Source: Paractinoplanes maris
GTDB lineage: Bacteria > Actinomycetota > Actinomycetes > Mycobacteriales > Micromonosporaceae
Length of the DNA: 64,000 nucleotides
Direction of reading: 5' to 3'
Assembly: GCF_023544465.1 (NCBI RefSeq)
Contig: NZ_JALPVL010000013.1
Coordinates: 186,001 to 250,000, forward strand
Shown here: in pieces, positions 8,748 to 16,344 of the stretch
How the letters are laid out: the number at the start of each line of letters is the position of its first letter
Position numbering within the stretch: the stretch's first letter is position 1
Made by a program: the position numbers and the translations under genes
Notes under the pieces: model-generated
What the model saw: the letters and a program-made list of their open reading frames with translations, nothing else
Database searches by the model: none
Told to the model about the DNA's origin: nothing

Positions 8748-9425
8748 ATGACTGAGAACTGGACGGGTACGGCGGCGGTCCGGCTGCGGACGCTGGGACT
8801 GATCACCGTGATCGCGAGTCTGATCGGCGCCGCCTGCGCGGTCGCCGTTCTGGCCTGGCCGCCACAGGTCGGCACTGATTGGTACAGCTATCCCTTCGAT
8901 GCCACCGGCTACGCCGTCGCCCAGTCCTTCTTCGCCCTGCACCACATCGGCATCCTCGTGGGCCTGTATGGCCTCGCGCGACTGGCCTGGCCGCGCGCGA
9001 GTCGCTCGACGAAGGCCGGCCTGGTCATCGCGGCCGTGGGGATGGTCCTGCTCATGGTCTGCGAGCTCTTCGCCATCACGGCGGCGAAGGCTCAGGTGGG
9101 CACGCCGGCCGCGGATGCGGTCGACAACGCGTACGGGGCTCCGATGATTTTGATCGGCGCCGGGATGGTGCTCGCTGGGGTGGGCCTGGTTCGCCGGCCC
9201 GTGTTCCCCGGGTGGGGGCGGTGGATACCGCTGGTGCTCGGCATCTATGTCTTCGTGCCGCTGTTCCCGGCTGTGTTCGGGCCGATGGTGCTGGGCCGCA
9301 TCGCCATCGGCGTCTGGTTCGCGATCTTCGCCGCGCTCGGTGTCGCCCTGATGAGAGCCGGCACCGTTGCCGTGCCCACTGACAGCGGGAGGCCGGCCGG
9401 CGAACCGACTGGGGTTCGCCGGTGA
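8748..9425 (+). CDS. Six-TM integral membrane protein, unknown function
   Basis: 225 residues from ATG 8748 (GTG 8727 would add seven). Hydrophobic segments at about 13-33, 55-75, 88-108, 130-150, 160-180 and 183-203 give six predicted helices with little outside the membrane and a polar C-terminus. It resembles the DUF998-like small actinobacterial membrane proteins only in layout. Divergent from the LuxR gene and convergent with the SDR gene (6 bp between stops). Confidence 0.7.
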   Translation: MTENWTGTAAVRLRTLGLITVIASLIGAACAVAVLAWPPQVGTDWYSYPFDATGYAVAQSFFALHHIGILVGLYGLARLAWPRASRSTKAGLVIAAVGMVLLMVCELFAITAAKAQVGTPAADAVDNAYGAPMILIGAGMVLAGVGLVRRPVFPGWGRWIPLVLGIYVFVPLFPAVFGPMVLGRIAIGVWFAIFAALGVALMRAGTVAVPTDSGRPAGEPTGVRR

Positions 9426-9431
9426 CCGGTG

Positions 9432-10142
9432 TCAGCCGAAAAGGGCGGCGGGAATGTCGGCGTAGAACAGGGCGGGGTCGCGGGAGAGAGAGGCCTTGAC
9501 GTTGGCGGTGGGGGAGTCGGCGATCACTTCGAGCTGGCCCGCTTCCAGACCGTCCAGGGCCATGGTCACCACGTCCAGGGGCGGAAGTTTTTCGATGTCG
9601 TAGCCGGCCATCATGTCGGTGTCGGCAATCGCCAGCGCGAGGGCGGTGACCTGGGTCTTCTGGTCGGCCAGCTCGAGCCGGATGCCGTTGGTGAGTGACC
9701 ATTCGGCGGCCTTGGAGGCGGCGTAGCCGTTGCTCGACGGGGCGAAGGCGTACCAGCTCAGTGCCGAGATGACGTTGAGGATGGCCCCGCCGGCCAGCTG
9801 GGGGGCGAAGGCGCGGGTGACGTTGAGAGTGCCCCAGAAGTTGGTCTCGAACTCGCGGCGGATGTTGTCCGTGGACGGGCCCAGCAGCGGGGCCTCGGTG
9901 GAGATGCCGGCGTTGTTGATCAGGATGTCGAGGTCACCCACCTCGGCCGCGGCGGCCTCGATGGACGCCTGGTCGGTGATGTCCAACCGGAGGGGGACGA
10001 CGCCGGGGACGGTGATGCTGTCGGGGCGCCGGGCGGTGGCGTAGACGGTGGTGGCGCCGCGGGCGACCAGAGCCTCGGCGAAGGCTTTGCCGAGTCCGCG
10101 GTTGGCGCCGGTGACGAGAGCTTTTGTGCCGTTGATCTGCAT
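9432..10142 (-). CDS. Short-chain dehydrogenase/reductase (classical SDR)
   Basis: 236 residues, single Rossmann domain. The cofactor motif TGANRGLG is at about 12-19; an Arg pair after the second strand (ATARRPD) suggests NADP(H). NNAG follows, then catalytic Ser (VISALSWYAF) and Tyr-Lys (YAASK). All catalytic residues are present, so this should be an active oxidoreductase; the substrate cannot be read from sequence. Confidence 0.88.
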   Translation of the reverse strand: MQINGTKALVTGANRGLGKAFAEALVARGATTVYATARRPDSITVPGVVPLRLDITDQASIEAAAAEVGDLDILINNAGISTEAPLLGPSTDNIRREFETNFWGTLNVTRAFAPQLAGGAILNVISALSWYAFAPSSNGYAASKAAEWSLTNGIRLELADQKTQVTALALAIADTDMMAGYDIEKLPPLDVVTMALDGLEAGQLEVIADSPTANVKASLSRDPALFYADIPAALFG

Positions 10143-10232
10143 ACGGCCACCTTAAAACCTCACGTTGACGTCAGAGGCAAGTGATGCGAGGTGGGTCACG
10201 TCGCGGAGGTATCAGGGATAAGGTCCGCTTCC

Positions 10233-10943
10233 ATGGACATGCTGCGAAGCGCGCTGATCGCCGAGGCCGGCCTGACCGACTGGCGCAAGCTGGCCCAGGG
10301 ACTGCATACCCGCTACCTGGTGGACGACTTCGGCGTGGGGGCGCGGTTCGTCGTCGCGGTGGGCGAGGCCGGGGACGCGCTCGGCCACCATCCTCGGGTG
10401 TCGATCGGCAAGGGCTGTGTCGACCTCGAGCTGGTCAGTGACGACGCCGTCTACCGCGAGGACGACGGCACCGAGCACGTCGTCGAGTGGGTGACCCAGC
10501 AGGACGTCGATCTCGCGCGACGGATCACCGAGCTCGCCGCCGATCACGGGCTCGTCGCTGATCCGGGCTCGGTCAGTGAGCTCGAGCTCGGCCTCGACAC
10601 GGCGCACTCCGCGGCCATCGCCCCGATGTGGGCCGCCCTGCTGACCGGGAGCGCCGCGTCGCGGGGTCGTGGGTCGCCCAGCGACGAGATCCGGGACGCC
10701 ACGGTACGGGTTCCCAACCTGTGGTTCGGGGACGCCGAGGAGCACGAGGCTCCGCGTCAGCGGTTCCACGTCGAGGTCTATGTGGCACCCGAGGTGGCCG
10801 GCCAACGGATCGCTGACGCCCTCGCCGCGGGCGGGACTGTCGTCGACGACAGCAATGCGCCGGCGGTCACCGTGATCGCCGACCCGGACGGCAACAAGGG
10901 GATCGTGTGCGTCGACGTGGCCGCGGCCAGGCAGGACGGTTGA
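10233..10943 (+). CDS. VOC (glyoxalase-like) protein with pterin-dehydratase-like N-terminal domain
   Basis: About 236 residues. Residues 1-105 resemble the 4a-hydroxytetrahydrobiopterin dehydratase fold (GLTDWRKLAQGLHTRYL, LGHHPRVSIGKG, LARRITELAADHGL). The C-terminal 110 look like a Glyoxalase_6 VOC domain (ATVRVPNLWFGDAEEHEAPRQRF, VIADPDGNKGIVCVD). This fusion is common in actinobacteria and lacks an assigned reaction. ATG 10233 is preferred over upstream GTG 10191 on domain fit. Followed after 8 bp by a GNAT gene, so probably co-transcribed. Confidence 0.8.
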   Translation: MDMLRSALIAEAGLTDWRKLAQGLHTRYLVDDFGVGARFVVAVGEAGDALGHHPRVSIGKGCVDLELVSDDAVYREDDGTEHVVEWVTQQDVDLARRITELAADHGLVADPGSVSELELGLDTAHSAAIAPMWAALLTGSAASRGRGSPSDEIRDATVRVPNLWFGDAEEHEAPRQRFHVEVYVAPEVAGQRIADALAAGGTVVDDSNAPAVTVIADPDGNKGIVCVDVAAARQDG

Positions 10944-10951
10944 GGTGAGTC

Positions 10952-11530
10952 ATGGCGTACACCATCGCGCCTCTCAGCACTGATACCTGGCCCGCCTTCG
11001 ATGCGCTGGTGCAACGGCACAACGGCATCTTCGGCGGCTGCTGGTGCATCTGGTTCCACCCGGACGGCCCCGAGCGCGGTCAGGGTGCGGAGGCCAACCG
11101 GGCGCTGAAGAAGGCCTACGTCGAGCAGGGCAAGGCGCACGCCGCGTTGGTGATGGACGGCGACGAGGCCATCGCGTGGGCTGAGTACGGCACCCCGGCC
11201 GAGTTGCCCACGCTGCACCACCGTAAGCAATACGACGCCACCAAGACCGCGGATCCTGACTACCGGATCACCTGTGTCTTCGTCGACAAGCGCCACCGGC
11301 GCCGGGGCGTGACGGAGCTGGCGATCACCGGCGCGCTCGACCTGATCGCGCGGGCCGGCGGCGGGCGGGTCGAGAGCTATCCCCACGACCTGACCGGCCA
11401 GACCAAGAAGATGTCGGCATCGTTCCTCTACAACGGCACCCGTCGGCTCTACGAGCGGCTCGGCTTCACCTACGACCGGCCCAAAGGGCTGAAGAACTGC
11501 GTCATGGTGAAGACGATCGAGCCGGCCTGA
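10952..11530 (+). CDS. GNAT-family N-acetyltransferase
   Basis: 192 residues. The acetyl-CoA-binding segment is ITCVFVDKRHRRRGVTELAI (R/Q-x-x-G-x-G/A motif), with LYERLGFTY near the C-terminus as in GNAT folds. An N-terminal GGCWCIWFHP is typical of a widespread actinobacterial subfamily of unknown acceptor. A gaggtgag ribosome site precedes ATG 10952. Stops two bases from the convergent SGNH hydrolase gene. Confidence 0.88.
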   Translation: MAYTIAPLSTDTWPAFDALVQRHNGIFGGCWCIWFHPDGPERGQGAEANRALKKAYVEQGKAHAALVMDGDEAIAWAEYGTPAELPTLHHRKQYDATKTADPDYRITCVFVDKRHRRRGVTELAITGALDLIARAGGGRVESYPHDLTGQTKKMSASFLYNGTRRLYERLGFTYDRPKGLKNCVMVKTIEPA

Positions 11531-11532
11531 TC

Positions 11533-12687
11533 CTATTTGGCGACGTTGGTGACGTACGGGTCGTCGGACAGCCACGTGGGCACGGCGCGGGTGCGCGTCT
11601 CGTAGTGCGCCTTGACCAGGACTTTCACCGTCTTGGTGATCTTCCGGGTCTGGTAGTGAGCCTTTACCCGTACGCGGATGGTCCGGCCCTTGATGGTCTT
11701 GGTCACGTACTGGTCCTTGACCCAGACCCGGGCGGTGCCGGTGACCTTCTTGGCGGTGTAGTGCGCCTTGACGTGGACCACGTAGGGCTTGGTGATGGTG
11801 CCGGGCCGCTGCCATACGGTGCGCAGGGTCCAGGGGTTGCACTGGACGTGCCAGGTCTGCTTGCCGGCCACGGTCTTGTTGATCCGGAAGCACAAGGTGG
11901 TGCTGGTGGCGGCGTACGGGTTGGTGCCCTCAGGCCACCTGGCGCCGCCACTGTAGACCGAGGCCATGGCCTGGTAGAGGTTGTAGGCCATCTTGGCGTA
12001 GCCGTCGTCGTTGGGGTGCAGGTTGTCGAACTCCGACCGGCCCCCGATCGACGACTGATCGACCAGGTAGACCTTCGCGTCCTTGCCGGCCAGGATGCCG
12101 GGGATCCGCTGGTTGTAGGCCGCGATCCGGCTCTTGTAGGGCTCGACGTGGCCCTGGACGAGTTGCTGCACAAAGATGTCGGCTTCCGGGCGGGCGGCGC
12201 GGATCTGGTCGATCAGCGCGGACAGCCGGGCGGCCGAGGCGTCGACGTTCTTGTTCTGGGCCATGTCGTTGGTGCCGAGGTGCAGCAGGATCACGTCCGG
12301 CTGATAGGTGGCCAGCCAGCCGTCGACCTTCGCGGCGATCTGGTCGATGCGCCAGCCGGGGTGGCCTTCGTTGTCGCGGTCCGACCCGCGCGGGCCGGCC
12401 TGCTGGGAGCCGACGAAGTCCACGTCCAGGCCCGCGGCCTCGAGCCGCTTGCGCAGGTCGATGCGGTAGCCGCTGGCCGTGATGGCGCCGGTCCGATTGC
12501 CGATGCGCGAGTCCGCCGAGCCGCTGCCCCAGGTGATCGAGTCGCCCAGGGGCATGACCTTGAGCGAGGTGTACGCCGGGTCGGCCGCAGCCGGGACAGC
12601 GGGTCCGGACAGCGTGGTGGCCAGGACCGTGGCGGCAGTGAGGGCGATCCCGGCGAGGCGGGCAGCGATGCGGATCTTCACATCCAC
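11533..12687 (-). CDS. Secreted SGNH/GDSL hydrolase with a repetitive basic C-terminal tail
   Basis: 384 residues. Signal peptide 1-35 (hydrophobic core LAGIALTAATVLATTL, cleavage near AAADP). The SGNH domain spans about 38-245: block I MPLGDSITWGSG (nucleophile Ser), Gly in FVGSQQ, block III LHLGTNDMA and block V FDNLHPNDDGY, so the catalytic set is complete. A likely esterase or acyl hydrolase outside the cell. From about 265 to the end there is an unusual Lys/Arg/Thr/Tyr-rich region with a recurring V-K-A-H-Y unit (VHVKAHYTAKKVTG, VRVKAHYQTRKITK, VLVKAHYETRTRA). Confidence 0.88.
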   Translation of the reverse strand: MDVKIRIAARLAGIALTAATVLATTLSGPAVPAAADPAYTSLKVMPLGDSITWGSGSADSRIGNRTGAITASGYRIDLRKRLEAAGLDVDFVGSQQAGPRGSDRDNEGHPGWRIDQIAAKVDGWLATYQPDVILLHLGTNDMAQNKNVDASAARLSALIDQIRAARPEADIFVQQLVQGHVEPYKSRIAAYNQRIPGILAGKDAKVYLVDQSSIGGRSEFDNLHPNDDGYAKMAYNLYQAMASVYSGGARWPEGTNPYAATSTTLCFRINKTVAGKQTWHVQCNPWTLRTVWQRPGTITKPYVVHVKAHYTAKKVTGTARVWVKDQYVTKTIKGRTIRVRVKAHYQTRKITKTVKVLVKAHYETRTRAVPTWLSDDPYVTNVAK

Positions 12688-12817
12688 CGGTTCGGCCGGT
12701 GCGGGTGCGCAGCCGGGAATCGAGTGGGTGCAGATCGGGTGCCCGCCTTCCGATGATCGGTGAAGGTCGAACGTTCGGGGGAGATCAGCTTCACAGTGCG
12801 GCCGTTAGGGTCGGGCC

Positions 12818-15193
12818 GTGACGCGGGAAGCGCTTCGATGGACGACTCGCCGCGCCGACGTGGCCGGGGCGGCGGCCGGCGTGACCGCTCGGCGGTATGT
12901 GCAGGCCACCGCCGTGGTCGCCCTGATCGGCGCCGTCTGGTGTGTGGCCTACCTGGGGGCGGGCGCCGGCACGGAGGCGGTGGCCTACGTCTTCGTCCCG
13001 ATCGGCACCGCGCTCGCGGCCGCGTCCGTCCATGACCTGATCCGCCGGAATCCCGGCCTCGACCCCGTGGCCGGGCGGTTCTGGCGGGCGGCCCTGATCG
13101 CCCTCGGTTTCCTGACCGTCGGTTACGCCTGGCTGGCCGTGGACATGTTCGGCCACACCGACCAGATTCGCACCCGGGACATGCCGGCACCGGCCGCGGC
13201 CTGCGCCGCACTGGGCTTCCTGATCGCCATCTGGGCACTGGCCCGGGTGCCGGTCGTCGCGGCCGGCGGCGTCGAGCGGTGGCGCATGGTGCTGGACCGG
13301 CTGATCGCGTTCGTCGGGTGCGCGGCCGTCCTGTGGTCGCTCGGGCCGGCCCCGATGCTGTCGGCCCGGGAACCGCTGAGCCGGCAGGCGACCCTGCTGA
13401 TCGGGCTCGGCCTGCTGGTCGCGGTGGGCGCCGCGACCAAGGTGTCGTACATCGCCGGCGGCCCGGTCGACCGCGTGGCCATCCGGTTCATCGCGGCGGC
13501 CGGTGGTGTCCCGGCCGGGGGCGTGGCCGTGCTCGTGGTGCAGTTCGGTTATGTCGCCACCGTTCCGGCGCAGGCGATCGTCATGCCGCTGGCGCCGGTG
13601 CTGATCACGCTGGGGGTGCTGGCGCAGAGCCGCGCCGATGACGGGCGGCGCCGCCCACCGGCCCGCGGAGGTGTGCTGCTGCCCTATCTGGCCATGGTCC
13701 TGGTCGACGTACCGCTGATCGCCGTTGCCTTCGGAGCACCGTTGCGGTGGCCGGTCCGGGTGGTCCTGATCGCCGCGGTCGTGGTGACCGCGCTGGTGAT
13801 GATCCGGCAATACCTGGCCTACCGGGAGAACGACCGCCTGCTGCGGACCGCGCGCACCCAGGAGGAACGGTTGCAGTACGAGGTCAGCCACGACGGTCTG
13901 ACCGGGCTGGCCAACCGGGCGCTGTTCCGCGAGCGGCTCACGGCCGCGCTGGCCACGACCGGCCCGGTGACGGTGCTGCTCCTCGACCTGGACGACTTCA
14001 AGACCGTGAACGACCTGCTCGGACATGGGGTGGGTGACCGGCTGCTCGTCTCGGTGGCGCGGTTGCTGCGAGCCGAGGTGGGGGACCGGGGCCTGCCGGT
14101 GCGGGTGGGCGGGGACGAGTTCGCGGTGGTGCTGACCGGGACCGGCACCGACCCCGATGAACTGTCCGGGCGGCTGCTGGCCGCGCTGTCGCAGCCGATC
14201 AGTGAGCACCGCCTGCTGGTGCAGGCCAGCATCGGCATCGCCGTAGCCGGGCCCGGCGCCACCGCCGACTCGATCCTGCGGGACGCCGACGTCGCGATGT
14301 ACACCGCCAAGCAGCAGGGCAAGGCGGGTTTCGTCCGCTACACCGACGGCATGGGCGAGCCCGTTCTGGCGCACATGCAACTAGGTGGCGAGCTGCGCCG
14401 CGCGCTCGACAACGACGAGTTCCGCGTGGTCTACCAGCCGATCATGCGGCTGGACGGGCACCAGCTGATCGGGGTCGAGGCGCTGGTCCGGTGGCATCAC
14501 CCGACGCGGGGCGTGGTCGGCCCGGGCGAGTTCATCCCGGCGGCCGAGCGGACCGGGCTGATCGTGCCGCTGGGCCGGTTCGTGCTGCGCGAGACGTGCC
14601 GGCAGGCGGCGGCCTGGCTGGCCGAGTTCGGGCCGGACGCGCTGAAGGAGGCCGGGCTGAACGTGTCCGCGCGGCAGCTGCACGACCCCGACTTCGTGGC
14701 CGACGTGGCCCGCGTGCTCGCCGACACCGGGCTGCCCTGTGAGCGGCTGGTCCTCGAGGTGACCGAGTCGGCGGTCCTGCGCGGCCAGCAGGTCTCCCGG
14801 GCACTGTACGAACTGGACGGCATGGGTATCCGTCTGGCCCTGGACGACTTCGGCACCGGCGAGTCGTCGCTGAGCCTGCTGCGAGCCTTCCCGGCCGCGA
14901 TCGTCAAGCTGGACAAGTCGTTTGTGGACGGCATCGAGATCGACGACGGCCACCCGGCTGCCGCCGACGCCCGGAAGGCGGTGGCCCGGGCGGTGATCCA
15001 GCTCGCTCACGCGCTGGGCCTGGACACGGTGGCCGAGGGAATCGAGAGCCCCGAGCAGGTGGCCGCGCTGCGCGAGCTCGGCTACACCCTCGGTCAGGGC
15101 TTCCACCTGGCCGAGCCGATGACCGCCGAGGGCGTGTCCCGCCTGCTGGCCGGGCAGCAGGCTGCGCGGCAGATCGTCGGCCGGCAGCTCTGA
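12818..15193 (+). CDS. Membrane-anchored GGDEF-EAL cyclic-di-GMP protein
   Basis: 791 residues from GTG 12818. About eight hydrophobic segments fill residues 25-330 and act as a membrane sensor region. A GGDEF domain follows (SHDGLTGLANRALF; intact GGDEF at 431-435), then EAL (EALVRW at 554; EVTESAV; LDDFGTGESSLSLL; KLDKSFVDGI; TVAEGIE). Both domains keep their catalytic or metal-binding residues, so synthase and phosphodiesterase activity are both possible. Divergent from the SGNH gene with 130 bp between. Confidence 0.93.
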   Translation: MTREALRWTTRRADVAGAAAGVTARRYVQATAVVALIGAVWCVAYLGAGAGTEAVAYVFVPIGTALAAASVHDLIRRNPGLDPVAGRFWRAALIALGFLTVGYAWLAVDMFGHTDQIRTRDMPAPAAACAALGFLIAIWALARVPVVAAGGVERWRMVLDRLIAFVGCAAVLWSLGPAPMLSAREPLSRQATLLIGLGLLVAVGAATKVSYIAGGPVDRVAIRFIAAAGGVPAGGVAVLVVQFGYVATVPAQAIVMPLAPVLITLGVLAQSRADDGRRRPPARGGVLLPYLAMVLVDVPLIAVAFGAPLRWPVRVVLIAAVVVTALVMIRQYLAYRENDRLLRTARTQEERLQYEVSHDGLTGLANRALFRERLTAALATTGPVTVLLLDLDDFKTVNDLLGHGVGDRLLVSVARLLRAEVGDRGLPVRVGGDEFAVVLTGTGTDPDELSGRLLAALSQPISEHRLLVQASIGIAVAGPGATADSILRDADVAMYTAKQQGKAGFVRYTDGMGEPVLAHMQLGGELRRALDNDEFRVVYQPIMRLDGHQLIGVEALVRWHHPTRGVVGPGEFIPAAERTGLIVPLGRFVLRETCRQAAAWLAEFGPDALKEAGLNVSARQLHDPDFVADVARVLADTGLPCERLVLEVTESAVLRGQQVSRALYELDGMGIRLALDDFGTGESSLSLLRAFPAAIVKLDKSFVDGIEIDDGHPAAADARKAVARAVIQLAHALGLDTVAEGIESPEQVAALRELGYTLGQGFHLAEPMTAEGVSRLLAGQQAARQIVGRQL

Positions 15194-15196
15194 GGC

Positions 15197-15397
15197 TCAC
15201 CGCTGTCGTCCGGCGCTCCGATGAGTCTCGATCCAGGTCTCGATGTCATTCAGCGACCAGATCTTGCCCTGGGTCAGCTCGGCCACGGGCTTGGGGAAAT
15301 CGGACCGGCCGGCCAGCTGGTAGACCCGTTGCCGGCTCACGCCGAGGAGGTCGCGGATCTCGTGCGCACCGACCAGACAGAGGTCCTGAGTGTCCAT
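15197..15397 (-). CDS. Excisionase-like small HTH DNA-binding protein
   Basis: 66 residues from ATG 15397. A MerR/Xis-type winged helix-turn-helix: EIRDLLGVSRQRVYQLAGR, then SDFPKPVAELTQGKIWSLND and IETWIETHR. Such proteins act as excisionases or small regulators. There is no ribosome site; TATAGT (minus strand, 15409-15404) sits six bases before the ATG, so the mRNA is probably leaderless. Sits beside the AbiE genes and shares their promoter motif. Confidence 0.85.
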   Translation of the reverse strand: MDTQDLCLVGAHEIRDLLGVSRQRVYQLAGRSDFPKPVAELTQGKIWSLNDIETWIETHRSAGRQR

Positions 15398-15403
15398 CAC
15401 GCG

Positions 15404-15409
15404 ACTATA
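15404..15409 (-). promoter_or_regulatory. -10 element for a leaderless HTH gene
   Basis: TATAGT on the minus strand ends six bases before ATG 15397, the spacing of a leaderless actinobacterial promoter. It overlaps the palindromic hexamer CTATAG (15405-15410). Confidence 0.6.
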
Positions 15410-15524
15410 GTCATACGACAACTCGGACGGACGCGGCGGGTCCAGGTGATTCGAGCCGGGGGGCGACCGAGTTCCCCGTCCGGAAAAGGGCGGGAGCCGT
15501 CGTCGCGCAGGCTCGTCGTACGCC

Positions 15525-15530
15525 TATAGT
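15525..15530 (+). promoter_or_regulatory. -10 element before a 24-codon ORF and the AbiE genes
   Basis: TATAGT on the plus strand, eight bases before ATG 15539, in a context (CTATAGTC-T-N-CGAC) nearly matching the one before the HTH gene on the other strand. Confidence 0.5.
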
Positions 15531-15538
15531 CTTGCGAC

Positions 15539-15613
15539 ATGGACGAGCGACAGGTGAGGTCAGGGTCGGTGATCGCCCTCGTGCTGGCGTGCCGTGCCAT
15601 TGTTCCACAATAA
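15539..15613 (+). CDS. Possible 24-aa leader ORF upstream of AbiE
   Basis: ATG 15539 to TAA 15611-15613 encodes 24 residues beginning MDERQVRSGSVIA with a hydrophobic middle (VIALVLACRAIV). No ribosome site is seen, but a -10 element is placed for leaderless transcription. It ends two bases before the large palindrome. It may be a real micro-protein, a leader peptide, or the stub of a deleted gene. Confidence 0.3.
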   Translation: MDERQVRSGSVIALVLACRAIVPQ

Positions 15614-15615
15614 TG

Positions 15616-15649
15616 CTGCATTCTATAGCGCTAACGCTATAGAATGCAG
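15616..15649. promoter_or_regulatory. 34-bp perfect palindrome, probable AbiE operator and promoter
   Basis: Arms ctgcattctatagcg (15616-15630) and cgctatagaatgcag (15635-15649) are perfect inverse complements around ctaa. The right arm contains TATAGA, eight bases before ATG 15652, a leaderless spacing. AbiEi antitoxins of known systems bind inverted repeats in their own promoter, which fits exactly. Confidence 0.8.
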
Positions 15650-15651
15650 TA

Positions 15652-16344
15652 ATGGGGAGTGGGTGGTCGGAGGTTCTGGCGATCGCCGACGAGCAATGGG
15701 GGCTGGTTACCAAGCAGCAGGTCGACATGACCGGGGTTGCCTGGAGCACTCTGGCGCGCCGCACAGCACAGGATTCTCTGGAACGAGTAGCCCACGGGGT
15801 CTACCGGGTACGCGGGGGTGGCGAGCCCGATCACGTCGACCTCCGTGCTGCCTGGCTGCAGCTCGATCCCCGTACGCCGGCTTGGGATCGGACCGCCGCC
15901 ACCGGAGTCGTGTCGCACCGGTCCGCGGCGGCACTCTACGGAGTTGGGCACCTGCCAGCCGACACCCACGAGTTCACGCTTGCGGCCAGGCGACAGACAC
16001 GACGAAAGGACGTGCGGCTGCACCGAGGTGAGGTGGGAGATGCCTGCGTCAACCTGCGAGGGCTCCCAGTCACTCGGCCGAGCCGCATCGCCGCAGACCT
16101 GCTGGCAGACCGTGAGGACCCGGGCGCCGTCGCTCAGGTGATCATCGACGCCTTGCGGCCCGCCTTCGATGACCCGGGATCGGTCGCCTCGGCGATCGCA
16201 CCTTACGCGGCCGCCCATGGATTGCCGCGTGGCGACGGAATCGGACTCCTTCTCTGGCTGCTCGAACTGACCGGAGATTCCGATCGCGAGAGATGGGCAG
16301 CCGAAGCAGCAGAGACCAACACGGGAGACGCGGATCGCGCATGA
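15652..16344 (+). CDS. AbiEi-type antitoxin of a type IV toxin-antitoxin system
   Basis: 230 residues. The N-terminal winged HTH (about 1-55: DEQWGLVTKQQVDMTGVAWS, LARRTAQDSLERVAHGVYRV) matches the AbiEi transcriptional-regulator domain. A C-terminal region includes VVSHRSAAALYGVGHLP and LRGLPVTRPSRIAADLL, typical of the AbiEi antitoxin part. It should repress its promoter and counteract the downstream nucleotidyltransferase without direct binding, as in streptococcal AbiE. Its TGA overlaps the toxin ATG (ATGA). No ribosome site, so leaderless. Confidence 0.88.
   Translation: MGSGWSEVLAIADEQWGLVTKQQVDMTGVAWSTLARRTAQDSLERVAHGVYRVRGGGEPDHVDLRAAWLQLDPRTPAWDRTAATGVVSHRSAAALYGVGHLPADTHEFTLAARRQTRRKDVRLHRGEVGDACVNLRGLPVTRPSRIAADLLADREDPGAVAQVIIDALRPAFDDPGSVASAIAPYAAAHGLPRGDGIGLLLWLLELTGDSDRERWAAEAAETNTGDADRA

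Noticed and set aside
12791..14380. A 529-codon minus-strand frame opposite the GGDEF-EAL gene
   Set aside because: His/Gln/Arg-rich antisense shadow caused by high GC; the plus strand carries intact GGDEF and EAL motifs.
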